Assembly: GCA_026397595.1 (NCBI GenBank)
Contig: JAPLUO010000292.1
Coordinates: 1 to 58,229 of the forward strand
Direction: 5' to 3'
DNA length: 58,229 nucleotides
DNA from: Caldifarciminota bacterium
Lineage (GTDB): Bacteria; Hydrothermota; Tepidihabitantia; Tepidihabitantales; Tepidihabitantaceae
The notes beneath the pieces were generated by a model that ran no database searches, was not told the DNA's origin, and saw nothing but the letters and a program-made list of their open reading frames with translations. Within the stretch, counting starts at the first letter, position 1. Every line of letters starts with the position of its first letter. The position numbers were made by a program, and so were the translations under genes. Below are positions 16,088 through 26,037 of the stretch, piece after piece.

Positions 16088-18343
16088 TTACCTCCTATTC
16101 GTCTTCACGACCTTGGCCGTGAAGCTCTTCCTTTCTGCTTCGACCTTGACAACGTACACGCCGGCAGCAAGACCAGACAGGTCTATTACGCCTTCAGTGG
16201 CACCTCCTTTCACAGTAACCTGCTGGCGCACGTTCCCAAGTCGCTTTCCAGACACGTCATAGACTGCAATGTCAGTGCTCCGCGCCGTCACATCCAACGT
16301 GAAATGCACTTCTCCGTCTGTTAGCCCTGGCCGGAGATGAAGCGTCGCCGGTCTGTGTCTCGTGGGAGCTTGCTCAGCAACTCCGACCGCCGTCGTCTCG
16401 TAGATGGCGACGCCGGCCTCGAGGCATGCCGCGTAGAGATACGGCGACGAGTACGCCAGCCTTTGTGCAAGGTAAGGCGGTGACACAGACGCCCGCACCG
16501 TCAGATTGGCTGGGTTAGTTATGTCGACAGTCAGCACACGCTCTCCGCCAACGTATGCACGCGAACCGCTCACCGCGACATCATTCCACCACAGCGTGTC
16601 GGTGAGGGACAGGGAGTCAATCATCCGTGGAGACGACGGGTCGGCCATGCTGAGCGAAACCAACCCCGTGTACGGCCCGGCCACATATGCGATGGTGTCG
16701 CTGAGTGATACACCACTGCTGCGTCCGCCCCAGCTACCGACGATCGATGGGGCAGCGGGATCGCTGACGCTGATGCACGCAAGGCCGCCGCTTCCCATAG
16801 CTACGTATGCGACGCTGTCGCGTAAAGCGATGTTGCGAGCATTGATGCCCACCCCCCCGCAGCTCCCTACCCGCACCGGCTCCCTCGGCCGGGCGACGTT
16901 GAAGACCTGGAACTCATTCATCTCGGCGCAGTAGAGCAGGCTGTCGCGCAGCACCATGTCTTGTAGCGGATTCCGGCATGACTCCTCCGCAGCAAACGTG
17001 GGTGAAGCCGGATCAGTAACGTCCAGGACGCGCAGGAACCGCCTATTGCTCCCCCAGAAACCGATGAACGCAAACGAATCCCGGACCTGCACCGTGGTGG
17101 TAGTCTTCGCGCCAACCAAGTCATAGATGCCAAGCGAATTCGGGTTCGACGGATTTGTGACATCGATTATCTGCAGGCCCGACTCGTCGTTGGCGACATT
17201 AGCACGGCCATCGTCGATGTCGATGTCCAGTGACCTGCAAGCCTCGTAACCCGACCATGCCTCACTAATGGAATTGACGTTGTGGATGTCCACAGTCACC
17301 AGCCCGCCATAGTCCGAGGCCAGGTATCCGTATGACAGGGCCACGGGCACGTACGGGTCCCAGTTCGTAGTGCCATCGGGATTGAGGCTGTCTCGCAACT
17401 GAGGGTCGGCGGGATTCGTGATGTCGACTACGAAGATGCCATCGTGGTCGTAGCTGCAGCTCAGGTAGGCAAAGTAGTCATCGGCGTACAGTGCGTGGCC
17501 ACCGTATCCGTCGATGCGGCCGACCTCATGGATTGAAGTAGGGACGCTGATGTCCAGAATCGAGAAGTAGGAGGGCTGCACCGATGTCCGGAACAGCAGT
17601 TGCCCGCGCACAAATAGCGCTAGTTGAACCCCGCCCAAGGTGTTGACGAGCGTCGGTGAGTGCGGGCTTCGCACATCGTAGACATTGAGGCCCGTACCGA
17701 ATGACCCGCAGCCGACGTATGCATAGCCGTTCGCCTGGACGATGACGTCGCCGCTGTCACGAATCGCGCCCGCAAGTCTGGGCAGGGCTGGATTGGATAC
17801 ATCGTAGATGCGCAGGCTGTCCCCGCCCACCGCGTAGCAGAAGGTGTCTTTGACGCAGAGGTCGCTGATTACCGCATCCATCGAGCCAAGCTCGCGCGGA
17901 TTGGCCGGGTCGGCAACCGAGTAGACTTGCGCGCCCCACGAACCGCAGGCTACAAAGAGCAGCGAATCTTGGACGACAACCTGGCTGACCAGCCCTCGCG
18001 CATTGACTTGGCCCAGCATTCTCGGCTGCACCGAATCGGCTATGGAGAGAATCCGTACGCCCGAGCCGGACCCGAGATACACGAACGTATCTCTACCCGC
18101 AAGTTCCCAGCTTGGCCCCCAAGGCCAGCGGCCGATGCAGGCTAATCCTGTGCTCTCCGGCCTACGGAATGTCGTGTAGTACGAGTCATCCAGCCCGTGC
18201 GCCCTCAGCCAACTGGCCCGCATCCTCGGATGCACGCGGGATAGCGACTCCTGCACCGCCGCGTGTTCCTGGAACGACAGCCTGCCGCCAAAGGCCACTG
18301 CCGCCGCGAACAGGAGAAGGATGCTCCACCGCCACGTTCTCAT
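16088..18343 (-). CDS. Secreted LVIVD-repeat beta-propeller protein (copy 1)
   Basis: The 751-residue protein has a signal peptide, an N-terminal segment containing SFQEHAAVQESLSRVHPRMR, many LVIVD-type blades (for example LRIYDVSNPALPRLAG) and a C-terminal sorting/T9SS-like domain with DIAVYDVSGKRLGN. LVIVD repeats form surface propellers whose ligands are mostly unknown. It is a close paralogue of the protein at 18794-21004, including the N-terminal block almost residue for residue. Its own promoter overlaps the end of the truncated gene upstream, with the -10 only 9 bp from the ATG. Confidence 0.85.
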   Translation of the reverse strand: MRTWRWSILLLFAAAVAFGGRLSFQEHAAVQESLSRVHPRMRASWLRAHGLDDSYYTTFRRPESTGLACIGRWPWGPSWELAGRDTFVYLGSGSGVRILSIADSVQPRMLGQVNARGLVSQVVVQDSLLFVACGSWGAQVYSVADPANPRELGSMDAVISDLCVKDTFCYAVGGDSLRIYDVSNPALPRLAGAIRDSGDVIVQANGYAYVGCGSFGTGLNVYDVRSPHSPTLVNTLGGVQLALFVRGQLLFRTSVQPSYFSILDISVPTSIHEVGRIDGYGGHALYADDYFAYLSCSYDHDGIFVVDITNPADPQLRDSLNPDGTTNWDPYVPVALSYGYLASDYGGLVTVDIHNVNSISEAWSGYEACRSLDIDIDDGRANVANDESGLQIIDVTNPSNPNSLGIYDLVGAKTTTTVQVRDSFAFIGFWGSNRRFLRVLDVTDPASPTFAAEESCRNPLQDMVLRDSLLYCAEMNEFQVFNVARPREPVRVGSCGGVGINARNIALRDSVAYVAMGSGGLACISVSDPAAPSIVGSWGGRSSGVSLSDTIAYVAGPYTGLVSLSMADPSSPRMIDSLSLTDTLWWNDVAVSGSRAYVGGERVLTVDITNPANLTVRASVSPPYLAQRLAYSSPYLYAACLEAGVAIYETTAVGVAEQAPTRHRPATLHLRPGLTDGEVHFTLDVTARSTDIAVYDVSGKRLGNVRQQVTVKGGATEGVIDLSGLAAGVYVVKVEAERKSFTAKVVKTNRR

Positions 18344-18352
18344 GGCGCCCAG

Positions 18353-18380
18353 ATTGTATACCTGGAAGTCAGGTTGTCAA
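18353..18380 (-). promoter_or_regulatory. Promoter of LVIVD copy 1
   Basis: TTGACA (18380-18375), a 16-bp spacer and TACAAT (18358-18353) lie 9 bp before the ATG at 18343. This predicts a leaderless or nearly leaderless mRNA. Confidence 0.65.
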
Positions 18381-18784
18381 ACCGCATGGTTGTCATGATT
18401 GTCATTCCCTCCCCGCGTGAACCGGATGGTCAGGGTCTTCCCCTTCGTGAACGCGACCTGTTGGTCCCAGTCCTCGAATCGCACCCAACGGCAGTCATGA
18501 TCTTGAGACCCGTCGCTGGTCATGAGCTGCGTGTTCCCGTCGTACACCGTAGCCGTATAGGTTCCGCTATCGCCCTTCGCTCCCGCAAACAGCTCCACAT
18601 AGCTTAGACTGTCGAAGTTGCAGGTCACGGTCTGGGCGACGTAGTTGTTCGGCGGGATAGTATCGGTGTGGCCGGACCATGAGGCCTTGACAGGCTCCAC
18701 ATGGTAGCCAACTACTGAGGCCGAGGCGAGCCCGCACATCATCGCCATCGCCACGGCCAGCTTGAGCATCTGCCTTTCTATCAT
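18377..18784 (-). pseudogene. Truncated paralogue of the N-terminus of the large glycosidase-like protein
   Basis: The 135-residue product has a signal peptide and then SVVGYHVEPVKASWSG and AFTKGKTLTIRFTRGG, matching residues about 18-117 of the 1608-residue protein. It ends after NDNHDNHAV, where the promoter of LVIVD copy 1 begins. The rest of the gene is missing. It follows LVIVD copy 2 with a TAGGAGGAGAG ribosome site, just as the full-length gene follows copy 1. It is therefore a relic of a duplicated propeller/glycosidase pair. The short frame is intact and could still yield a secreted domain. Confidence 0.8.
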
Positions 18785-18793
18785 GCTCTCCTC

Positions 18794-21004
18794 CTATTGC
18801 TTAACGAACTTCACCCTTACTGAAATCGCGCCGGCCTTGCTCTCGACAAAGTAGACCCCAGGCGGTTTTGCCGCCATGTTGAGTACTACCTCGCCACTCG
18901 CCCGGCGCTTGGTCGCGCACCGCACGACTCTACCGGCGATGTCGCGAACGGTCACCGTCCCCGGCGACTCGCCGAATACCGAGAGAACGGCATTCGTCGT
19001 CACCGGATTCGGCCTGACGGACAGCTCTGTATGCTCACCACCTCCTTTCATCGGTTCGCTCACCGCAACCTGTGTCGATTCGTATATACTCACGCCTGCT
19101 TCCCAGCAGGCGGCGTAAACGTACGGCGACTTGTAGGTCAGCCGATTCACTGTGTACGGCGCTGGGCAGAAGCCTCGGACACGCATGTCATGAATGTCAG
19201 CCGCGTCTACGACTCGCACACCGTCTCGATTCCCAGTGTAGAGTAGCGTTCCGACTGCCTCAACCCAATACGTGTTTGGCCCAACGCTGACCGAATCCAG
19301 CAACCGGGGCCGGCTGGGGTCGGCTACGCTGTAGACGAGAACGCCTCCTGACGACAGGAACAGGAACGTATCGCGAACCGTCCCGTTCCACGCACCGCGA
19401 GAAATCGTTGAGATGATGATCGGGCTTGAGGGCTGACCGACATCGATGATGGCAAACGGGTAGTTAGCCACGTATGCCAGCGAATTTACGATGCACAGAC
19501 CGTACGCTTGCTCCTGCGTATTGCAGCTCCCCACCCGCGCCGGCTCTCTCGGCCGGGCGACGTTGAAGATCTGAAACATGTATGCTTCGACCACGTACAG
19601 GAGCGAATCACGCAGCACATAGTCCTGTGGCCAGTTGTAGCACGATTCCTGCGCCACAAGCGTCGGGTTTGACGGGTCGAGCACATTCAGTACTCGAAGG
19701 AACCGGCGTCCGGTGATGCCGTCCATGCCGATGAAGGCGAAGGAGTCACGCGCCGTCGCCGTTCGCGTGGCCTTGGAGCCTATCGTATCGAATAGGCCGA
19801 GCGACACCGGGTTGGCTGGGTCGGCAATATCAAGTATCTGTAGCCCGGAACGCATGTCAGCTACATAGGCCAGCTGGCCGTCGACATGTATGTCCTCCGA
19901 CCGGTCGGCCTTGTACCCGGACCACGCCTCGGAGATGGAGTTGACGTTATGCAGGTCCACGGTTACAAGCCCGCCGTAATCGGAGGCAAGATACCCATAC
20001 GACAGTGGCACCGGCACGTATGGGTCCCAGTTATCAGTACCCTCCGGGTTAAGGCTATCCCTCAGTTGTGGGTTCGCAGGGTTTGCGATGTCGATTACGA
20101 AGATGCCTTGGTGGTCATAGGCGCAACTCAAGTAGGCAAAGTCGTCGTCTGCGTACAGCCCGTGGCCGCCATAACCGCTCAAGTTACCGACTTGCCGGAT
20201 ATCAAGAGGGTCACTGACGTCCAGCACGGCGAAGTACGATGGCTGGACGTCGGAGCAGAACAACAGCGTGTCCCGAATGAAAAGCGTTGCATACGACCCG
20301 CCCCTGGAGTTGACAAGCTGTGGTGAAGATGGGTTTGAGACATCGTACACGTTCATTCCCGCATCGCTTGCCAGGAAGGCGTGAGAGCCCTCGAGCAATA
20401 TCAGGCTACGAGTGTCGTACTCGGCGCCTAGTTGCCTTGGCGTGTACGGGTCGGCAACGTTGTAGATTCGGAAGCTGTCGCCGCCGACCGCATAGCAGAA
20501 GGTGTCCTTCACGCATACGTCGCCGATGACCGCGTCCATTGAGCCGAGTTCTCTTGGTCGGGCCGGGTCGGATACCGAGTATATCTGAGCACCCCAACTG
20601 CCACAGGCGACGAAGAGTAGGGAGTCTTGCACCACGACTTGGCTGACTAGCCCGCGCGCGTTGATCTGGCCGAGCATTCTGGGATGCACGGAATCGGCTA
20701 TGGAGAGAATACGGACGCCGGAGCCTGAACCGAGGTAAAGAAACGTATCCCTTCCCGCAAGCTCCCAGCTCGGCCCCCAAGGCCAGCGCCCGATGCACGA
20801 AAGTCCGGTGCTCTCCGGTCGCTGGAACGTCGTGTAGTACGAATCGTCCAGCCCGCGCTCTCGCAGCCAACTAGCCCGCATCCTCGGATGCACGCGCGAC
20901 AGCGATTCCTGCACCGCCGCGTGCTCCTGAAACGAGAGGTCGCGACCAAGAGCAACCGCCGCCCCGAACAGCAAGAGAAGGACGGCCAACCACCGCAGGC
21001 TCAT
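18794..21004 (-). CDS. Secreted LVIVD-repeat beta-propeller protein (copy 2)
   Basis: The 736-residue paralogue of the protein at 16088-18343 has the same signal peptide region, the block EHAAVQESLSRVHPRMRASW, LVIVD blades and a C-terminal sorting domain (LSVRPNPVTTNAVLSVFG). Blades diverge more than the N-terminus. Its start codon is only 6 bp from a strong -10 box, so the mRNA should be leaderless. It heads the minus-strand cluster copy 2 - truncated gene - copy 1 - glycosidase-like protein. Confidence 0.85.
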   Translation of the reverse strand: MSLRWLAVLLLLFGAAVALGRDLSFQEHAAVQESLSRVHPRMRASWLRERGLDDSYYTTFQRPESTGLSCIGRWPWGPSWELAGRDTFLYLGSGSGVRILSIADSVHPRMLGQINARGLVSQVVVQDSLLFVACGSWGAQIYSVSDPARPRELGSMDAVIGDVCVKDTFCYAVGGDSFRIYNVADPYTPRQLGAEYDTRSLILLEGSHAFLASDAGMNVYDVSNPSSPQLVNSRGGSYATLFIRDTLLFCSDVQPSYFAVLDVSDPLDIRQVGNLSGYGGHGLYADDDFAYLSCAYDHQGIFVIDIANPANPQLRDSLNPEGTDNWDPYVPVPLSYGYLASDYGGLVTVDLHNVNSISEAWSGYKADRSEDIHVDGQLAYVADMRSGLQILDIADPANPVSLGLFDTIGSKATRTATARDSFAFIGMDGITGRRFLRVLNVLDPSNPTLVAQESCYNWPQDYVLRDSLLYVVEAYMFQIFNVARPREPARVGSCNTQEQAYGLCIVNSLAYVANYPFAIIDVGQPSSPIIISTISRGAWNGTVRDTFLFLSSGGVLVYSVADPSRPRLLDSVSVGPNTYWVEAVGTLLYTGNRDGVRVVDAADIHDMRVRGFCPAPYTVNRLTYKSPYVYAACWEAGVSIYESTQVAVSEPMKGGGEHTELSVRPNPVTTNAVLSVFGESPGTVTVRDIAGRVVRCATKRRASGEVVLNMAAKPPGVYFVESKAGAISVRVKFVKQ

Positions 21005-21010
21005 GGCCTG

Positions 21011-21038
21011 ATTGTAGAACTCAACATCAGGAAGTCAA
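21011..21038 (-). promoter_or_regulatory. Promoter of LVIVD copy 2, predicted leaderless
   Basis: TTGACT (21038-21033), a 16-bp spacer and TACAAT (21016-21011) are followed by 6 bp (CAGGCC) and then the ATG at 21004. Transcription would start at or next to the A of the start codon. Confidence 0.65.
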
Positions 21039-21039
21039 G

Positions 21040-21309
21040 CCGCAGTCGCTGCGTCCCGAGTTCCGGGGCATCAGCGTCTCGCCGAATCCGTTCAGTCAGA
21101 GCGTGGCGGTCGCTTGGCGTTCGCCCGCGAGAGGCGGTGATGCTGCGCGTGTGTATGCGCAGGACGGAAGGTTGGTTAGCCAGACCCAGATTCCGGCAGG
21201 CGAGTCCCGCTGGGTCTGGGACGGCCGGGACGAGCGGAGCCGGGTTGTGCCTCCGGGCGTGTATGTCCTGGCCGCACCGGGCGGAGTCCGTGTAAAGGCC
21301 GTCAAGTAG
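21040..21309 (+). pseudogene. Orphan C-terminal sorting domain (decayed secreted protein)
   Basis: On the plus strand, opposite to its neighbours, the frame reads ISVSPNPFSQSVAVAWRSP, then RVYAQDGRLVSQTQIPAGES and VVPPGVYVLAAPGGVRVKAV, then a stop. This is a complete FlgD/T9SS-type C-terminal sorting domain with no protein in front of it: the frame runs straight into the promoter of LVIVD copy 2. The natural reading is the 3' end of a deleted secreted-protein gene. A GTG at 21103 could start a 68-residue peptide, but no ribosome site supports it. Confidence 0.7.
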
Positions 21310-21375
21310 CTGCGGCGTTAGCCGCACAAGCCGAGACCCGAGAAGAGACCGCGCGGCTCGACGCCGGCGGCGCGG

Positions 21376-22002
21376 TCAGGCTCCGGCCTCGGGCCGGACG
21401 AGGTAGCCGATGTTTGCGGGCCTGATGACGCCGCCGGAGATGATGAGCTTCAGGCCGGCCTCAATCGATATGCTGGTTTCGGTAACCTCGTCCTCGGGAA
21501 TCAACGCGAGCCAGCCGGTGGTCGGGGACGGCGTGGTCGGAAAGAAGACGAAGAGCGCCTTGCGGCCGTCGGCCAGCGCAATCCGGTCCTCGCTCGTCAG
21601 GAACCCGACCGCGAACATGCCCTGGCGCGGGTACTGGGCGATGACGGTCTTGCGGAATGTGTCGCGGCTGACGAAGACCGCGTCGGTGAACTGGCGCGCC
21701 GAGGAGTAGATAATCTTGACAATCGGCACCCGCTTCATGAGTTTGTCGAGCCAGCCGAGCACGAGCCGGCCGATGATGCCGGACGCGAGCGCGCCGACGA
21801 CCAGCACGATAATGAGAAAGAAAACGAACCCGGCGAGCGTCGCGCCCCAGCCGGGCACGCGCTCAAGCCACGGGTGGATCCTGAACAGCGGGAGGAACAG
21901 GTTGCCGAGCCGGACGACGATGAACCAGAAGATGAACACGGTGACGCTCAACGGCAGCATCGTCGCGACGCCGGTGAGGAAGTAGCGGCGCAATTCTTTC
22001 AA
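21376..22002 (-). CDS. DUF502 family membrane protein
   Basis: The 208-residue protein has two N-terminal membrane segments (VATMLPLSVTVFIFWFIVV and LAGFVFFLIIVLVVGALASG) and a soluble C-terminal part with RVPIVKIIYSSARQFTDAV, typical of DUF502. Function is unknown. The frame continues upstream into the DUF4416 gene, but AAGGAG placed 5 bp before TTG at 22002 (MKELRRYF) marks the likely start. It is the last gene of the DUF4416-scpB-lysC cluster. Confidence 0.85.
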   Translation of the reverse strand: MKELRRYFLTGVATMLPLSVTVFIFWFIVVRLGNLFLPLFRIHPWLERVPGWGATLAGFVFFLIIVLVVGALASGIIGRLVLGWLDKLMKRVPIVKIIYSSARQFTDAVFVSRDTFRKTVIAQYPRQGMFAVGFLTSEDRIALADGRKALFVFFPTTPSPTTGWLALIPEDEVTETSISIEAGLKLIISGGVIRPANIGYLVRPEAGA

Positions 22003-22015
22003 TGTGACTCCTTCG

Positions 22016-22597
22016 TTATGACGCTGGAACCCACGGGTCGCCGGTAACGGTCCTCTGCCGGGCGATGTCGGCGAGCAGGTCCTTGCGGCAGCGCAGCAGG
22101 AATTCCCTGCAGACGTCGGTCTGATAGTCCGGGTAGGTCCAGGGCAGCGGCTGGAACTTGCCGGCCTGGAAGAGAAGCGTAATCTCGGCATAGACGCCGT
22201 CGCGCAGGCAGATGCGGTGGGCGAAGCCTTTGGTCGAGGCCAGCACCAGGTTGTGCAGTGACAGCAGGCCCGGGTCGAGGTTCACGCGGCGCCGGCCGTC
22301 CGGCCCGCGGAAACGTTTCTCCAGAAGACCGGCCTGAAGCTTGAAATCGCTGAGTTGGTCGGGCTCGACCAAGCCTTCGAACCCCACCCATTGTCGAGTC
22401 AGGTTCGGCCCCATCTCTTTCTCGTAGTAGTCCGTGAAGTTGAACGGAATCTCCGGGCTCTTCACGGTTATGGTCCCGAACCCTTCGACCAGCGCGGAGT
22501 GTGCCTGCGACAGCAGGTTCCGCTCCGACGACAGGAGTCCAACCACCAGTTTCGCCGGGTCGGGAGTCGGCCGTCCTTCTTTTAGTCGTTCAAACAT
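22016..22597 (-). CDS. DUF4416 family protein
   Basis: The 193-residue protein has the DUF4416 pattern: an opening on LVVGLLSSERNLLSQA, then EIPFNFTDYYEKEMGPNLTR and a C-terminal YPDYQTDVCREFLL. Function is unknown; the family is common in thermophilic and deep-branching bacteria. It begins 6 bp after the scpB stop and is followed 13 bp later by the DUF502 gene, so all appear cotranscribed. Confidence 0.85.
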   Translation of the reverse strand: MFERLKEGRPTPDPAKLVVGLLSSERNLLSQAHSALVEGFGTITVKSPEIPFNFTDYYEKEMGPNLTRQWVGFEGLVEPDQLSDFKLQAGLLEKRFRGPDGRRRVNLDPGLLSLHNLVLASTKGFAHRICLRDGVYAEITLLFQAGKFQPLPWTYPDYQTDVCREFLLRCRKDLLADIARQRTVTGDPWVPAS

Positions 22598-22603
22598 AGT
22601 TGT

Positions 22604-23533
22604 CTACCTCGCATCCTCCGGCGCCGTATCCTTGTGGCCGCCGTCCATTGCCAGTGAGTCGTACTGCTTAACAGGGGCCGCTGCGGCCGGCTGTTCAACC
22701 TGGGCCGTTGTCTCGGCCTTGTCCGGTTCGCCGGCGTCCGGACCGGCCTCGCGCCGGGCCAGGAATTCGCCGATTTCTTCCATTCGCGGCAGGTCCTCGA
22801 CTCCGGCCAGCCCGAAATAGCGCAGGAACTCGGGCGTGGTCCGGTAGAGGAATGGATTGCCGGGCCGGCTGGCGCGACCGTAGGTCGCAATCAGCCGCCG
22901 TTCGAGCAGTGTAACAAGCGGGCCCGAACAGTCAACTCCGCGCAGTTGCTCGATCTCGGGCCGCGTGACCGGTTGCTTGTACGCGACAATCGCCAGCACC
23001 TCTAGAGCGGCCCGCGACAGCCGGTGCGTGTACTGGTGCTGGTAGAGCCGGCGCACGAACTCGGCGTATGCCGGCATCGTGTAGAGTTGAAAGCCCTGTG
23101 CCACACGCTGGACCCGGAACGTCCGGCCGGTTTCCTCGTATGTCGCGTTCAGGTCGTCAATCACCGACCGCGCGGTTTCGGGCGATGCTTCCGCCAGTTC
23201 GGCCAGCCGGTCAAGCTTCACCGGTGAGTCGGCGGCAAAAAGCAAGGCCTCAATCACCTGCGCCGGAGGAAGCGGCGCCGGCGCAGGAATCTCCGAATGA
23301 CGAAGGTCCAATGACGAATCGTCAGAGGGAGTCGGGAGTGGGGAGTCGGGAGTGGCGATTGCCGATTCGTCTCCGACGGGAGGCGGAACGATGTGCGCTT
23401 CGGGTTTCAGTTCTTCCAATGCGGATTCCGGAGCAGGGCCAACGCTCGGGTCCGGACGCGTGTCTTCCATTTCCTCCTCTTGTTCACTCGATCCCTCGAT
23501 CCCTTGATCACTCAGCTTGACGTTCTCGCTCAT
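22604..23533 (-). CDS. scpB: Segregation and condensation protein B
   Basis: The 309-residue protein contains the two winged-helix domains of ScpB (VIEALLFAADSPVKLDRLAE and ALEVLAIVAYKQPVTRPEIE), which bind ScpA to regulate the SMC condensin. An acidic N-terminal extension of about 95 residues precedes the fold; part of it is encoded by short tandem words near 23290-23365 (GGGAGTCGGGAGTGG-like), again spacer-type repeats inside a gene. The ATG overlaps the lysC stop (TGATG). The C-terminus has a low-complexity PAAAAPVKQ segment. Confidence 0.9.
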   Translation of the reverse strand: MSENVKLSDQGIEGSSEQEEEMEDTRPDPSVGPAPESALEELKPEAHIVPPPVGDESAIATPDSPLPTPSDDSSLDLRHSEIPAPAPLPPAQVIEALLFAADSPVKLDRLAELAEASPETARSVIDDLNATYEETGRTFRVQRVAQGFQLYTMPAYAEFVRRLYQHQYTHRLSRAALEVLAIVAYKQPVTRPEIEQLRGVDCSGPLVTLLERRLIATYGRASRPGNPFLYRTTPEFLRYFGLAGVEDLPRMEEIGEFLARREAGPDAGEPDKAETTAQVEQPAAAAPVKQYDSLAMDGGHKDTAPEDAR

Positions 23534-24741
23534 CACTTCAGCCTGAACCGCGCCAGCAGCGCGGCCGCGGCGAGGCGCAGGTCCTTCCGGTCCATGAAAC
23601 ACGACAGCCTCGTTTCCGACGTCGAGAACGCGTCAAGGTGGACCCCGACCCGGTGCAGCGTTTCGAGCGTGCCGGAGAGGATTTCCGGGTCCGAACCCAC
23701 GCCCGGCCCGACCACCGAGACCGAACAGAGGCTCTCCTTCATTTCGAGGCGCACGGCGCGGACCTGTTTCGCAAGTCGCGCCAGTATCGCCTTCGCCGGT
23801 GCAAGCTGCTCTTCCGGGATGATGAACGACAGGTCGAACCGGTCGCCGTGAACCACGCCGTGGTTGAAGAACACAATCGGCACCCGGGCCTCAGCCAGTT
23901 GGGTCACGACCTGGTGCAGGCAGTGCTTCTTCTTCGGCACGTCGACGAGCGACAGCCGTACCAGCTTGTGGTTGTGGGTCATCGCCCGGACAAAAGCCTT
24001 TTCCATCTTCTCAAGTTTAGCCACAGTCGTACCTCGCTTATCGTTGAATGAGGACCGGATGGAGAGTTGCACCCGGTACTTCTCCGCGAGCGCGCACGCC
24101 CGCGGGTGAATCACCTCGGAGCCCGAGCCGGCCAGTTCGGCCAGTTCTTCAAAACTGAGCCGCGGCACCAGCCGCACGCCCGGGAACTCGGCCGGGTTTT
24201 CGGTGTGCACCCCGTCCACGTCCTTATACAGTTCGCACCGGTCCGCGCCGAGCACCGCGGCCAGCGCCACCGCGGTTACGTCCGAACCGCCACGGCCGAG
24301 CGTAGTTATCTCGCGCTCCGCGCTTACGCCCTGGAACCCCGCGACAATCGGAATCACTTGTCCGCGCAGGGCCCGACGGAGCCGGTCGCCACGGATTTCC
24401 TCGATTCGCGCATCCGAGTGAAACCGGTCGGTGATGATGCCGACCTGCGAGCCGGTAAACGAAACCGCCTGCAACCCCTCGTGCATGATTGCAAGTGATA
24501 CCAGCGCCATCGCTTCGCGTTCGCCCGCGGTCAGCAGCATATCGAGCTCGCGCCGCTGCGGGCTCGGCGTAATCTCGTGCGCCATCTTCGTGAGCGCATC
24601 GGTGGTCCCGCCCATCGCCGATACTACGACCACCACGCGGTTCCCGGCAGCGCGCGTCGCCACCACCCGGCGCGCGACCCGGCGGATTCCCTTGATGTCG
24701 GCAACCGAACTCCCGCCGTACTTCTGGACGACTAGCGGCAT
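23533..24741 (-). CDS. lysC: Aspartate kinase
   Basis: The 402-residue monofunctional aspartokinase phosphorylates aspartate as the first step to lysine/DAP, threonine and methionine. It starts with [20 protein letters not shown], has the kinase motif [20 protein letters not shown] and ends in two ACT-type regulatory segments ([19 protein letters not shown]). An LL-DAP-type aminotransferase lies 109 bp upstream on the same strand, so the pair suits DAP/lysine synthesis. Its stop overlaps the scpB start. Confidence 0.95.
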   Translation of the reverse strand: MPLVVQKYGGSSVADIKGIRRVARRVVATRAAGNRVVVVVSAMGGTTDALTKMAHEITPSPQRRELDMLLTAGEREAMALVSLAIMHEGLQAVSFTGSQVGIITDRFHSDARIEEIRGDRLRRALRGQVIPIVAGFQGVSAEREITTLGRGGSDVTAVALAAVLGADRCELYKDVDGVHTENPAEFPGVRLVPRLSFEELAELAGSGSEVIHPRACALAEKYRVQLSIRSSFNDKRGTTVAKLEKMEKAFVRAMTHNHKLVRLSLVDVPKKKHCLHQVVTQLAEARVPIVFFNHGVVHGDRFDLSFIIPEEQLAPAKAILARLAKQVRAVRLEMKESLCSVSVVGPGVGSDPEILSGTLETLHRVGVHLDAFSTSETRLSCFMDRKDLRLAAAALLARFRLK

Positions 24742-24771
24742 GTGAGGAAAGAGTGAATCATAAACGGTGAA

Positions 24772-24833
24772 GCCAAAGTGGAAAGTAGAAAATCCAAAGT
24801 CGGGACTTTGCCATTTCCACTTTCTCCTTTCTC
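24772..24833. repeat. Word-repeat spacer between aminotransferase and lysC
   Basis: The 109-bp spacer holds AAAGTGGAAAGTAGAAAA-like words and an inverted counterpart (CCATTTCCACTTTCTCC plus TTTCTCC). It is another member of the short-word spacers that recur between genes here. Confidence 0.55.
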
Positions 24834-24850
24834 CTTCACTATTCTCCGCC

Positions 24851-26029
24851 TCATGTGAGCCAGCGGCCGATTCGCTTCGCGGCTTCCTTGAGCCGCTGCT
24901 CCGGCGCGACGAGCGCGAACCGGACGAACCCCTCGCCGTACTGGCCGAACCCGGTTCCGGGCGCGCACATCACACGGCAATTCGAGAGCATCTTGCGCGA
25001 GAAGTTGAGCGACACAGACTCGCCGGCCGGCGCGGTGTCGTACCCGGCCGGCACCCGGGTCCAAACGTAGAAGGTCGCGTCCGGCAGCGCTACGCCCCAG
25101 CCGTGCCGGACCAATTCTCCGCAGAACGCGTTCCGTCGCCGCTTGTACATTGCGCGGTTTGCCGCGGCGAACTTCGCGCCGTTCTGCAGGGCGAAGATTG
25201 CGGCATCCTGGATGGCGCCGAACGGGCCGGAATCGGTGTTCTGCTTTATCTTCAGCAGCGCCTTAATCAATTGTGCGTTGCCGACCGCCATGCCGATGCG
25301 CCACCCGGCCATGTTGAACGTCTTGGAGAGCGAATGGAACTCGACGCATCGCTCCTTCGCCCCGGGCACCTCGAGGATGCTCGGTGGCTTCACCTTGCCG
25401 AAATAGAGTTCGGAATAGACGTTGTCGTTGATGACGAAGAACCCATGCCGTTCAGCCAGGGCGACCACGGCCCGGTAGAACTCAATCGGCGCGACCGCAG
25501 CGGTCGGATTGCCCGGGAAGTTCAGGCAGAGCAGCTTGATGCGGGGGGCGATACGCGACAGCCAGTCGAGATCGGGGAGGAAGTCGGTCTTCTCCTCAAG
25601 CGGCACCGGGATCGGCGCTGCCCCGCACAACCGCGACTGGTTCTGGTAGACCGGGTACCCGGGGTCGGATACCGCGACGGTGTCGCCGGGCCCGCACGTC
25701 CCCCAAATCAGGTGCGCGACGCCCTCCTTTGACCCGAGCAGCATCGTAACCTCGGTCTCCGGGTCAAGCTCCACGCGGAAGCGCCGGCGGTACCATGCGG
25801 CCACGGCCGCGCGGGCGGACAGCTTGCCGGGATAACTCGGGTAGCGGTGGTTCTCGGTGTCTTTCAACGCCCGCGTGAGCGCGGCGGAAATGGCCTTGGG
25901 CGCGGGTTGGTCCGGGCTGCCCTCGCCCAAGTCAATCAAATCCCCGCCGGTGCGGGCTTTCAAGTCGTCAAGTTCCTGAAACAGGTAGGGTGGAATTCGG
26001 CGTAGTCTTGCCGCGGACGGCTCGCGCAT
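24851..26029 (-). CDS. Class I PLP aminotransferase, LL-diaminopimelate aminotransferase type
   Basis: The 392-residue fold-type I aminotransferase has the PLP-lysine motif [18 protein letters not shown], the Asn/Asp pocket ([26 protein letters not shown]) and the DapL-like opening [18 protein letters not shown] aminotransferases make meso-DAP precursor directly from tetrahydrodipicolinate. The neighbouring aspartate kinase supports a lysine/DAP role, although related alanine/valine transaminases cannot be excluded. A promoter ends 8 bp before the ATG. Confidence 0.85.
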   Translation of the reverse strand: MREPSAARLRRIPPYLFQELDDLKARTGGDLIDLGEGSPDQPAPKAISAALTRALKDTENHRYPSYPGKLSARAAVAAWYRRRFRVELDPETEVTMLLGSKEGVAHLIWGTCGPGDTVAVSDPGYPVYQNQSRLCGAAPIPVPLEEKTDFLPDLDWLSRIAPRIKLLCLNFPGNPTAAVAPIEFYRAVVALAERHGFFVINDNVYSELYFGKVKPPSILEVPGAKERCVEFHSLSKTFNMAGWRIGMAVGNAQLIKALLKIKQNTDSGPFGAIQDAAIFALQNGAKFAAANRAMYKRRRNAFCGELVRHGWGVALPDATFYVWTRVPAGYDTAPAGESVSLNFSRKMLSNCRVMCAPGTGFGQYGEGFVRFALVAPEQRLKEAAKRIGRWLT

Positions 26030-26037
26030 CTACGACC

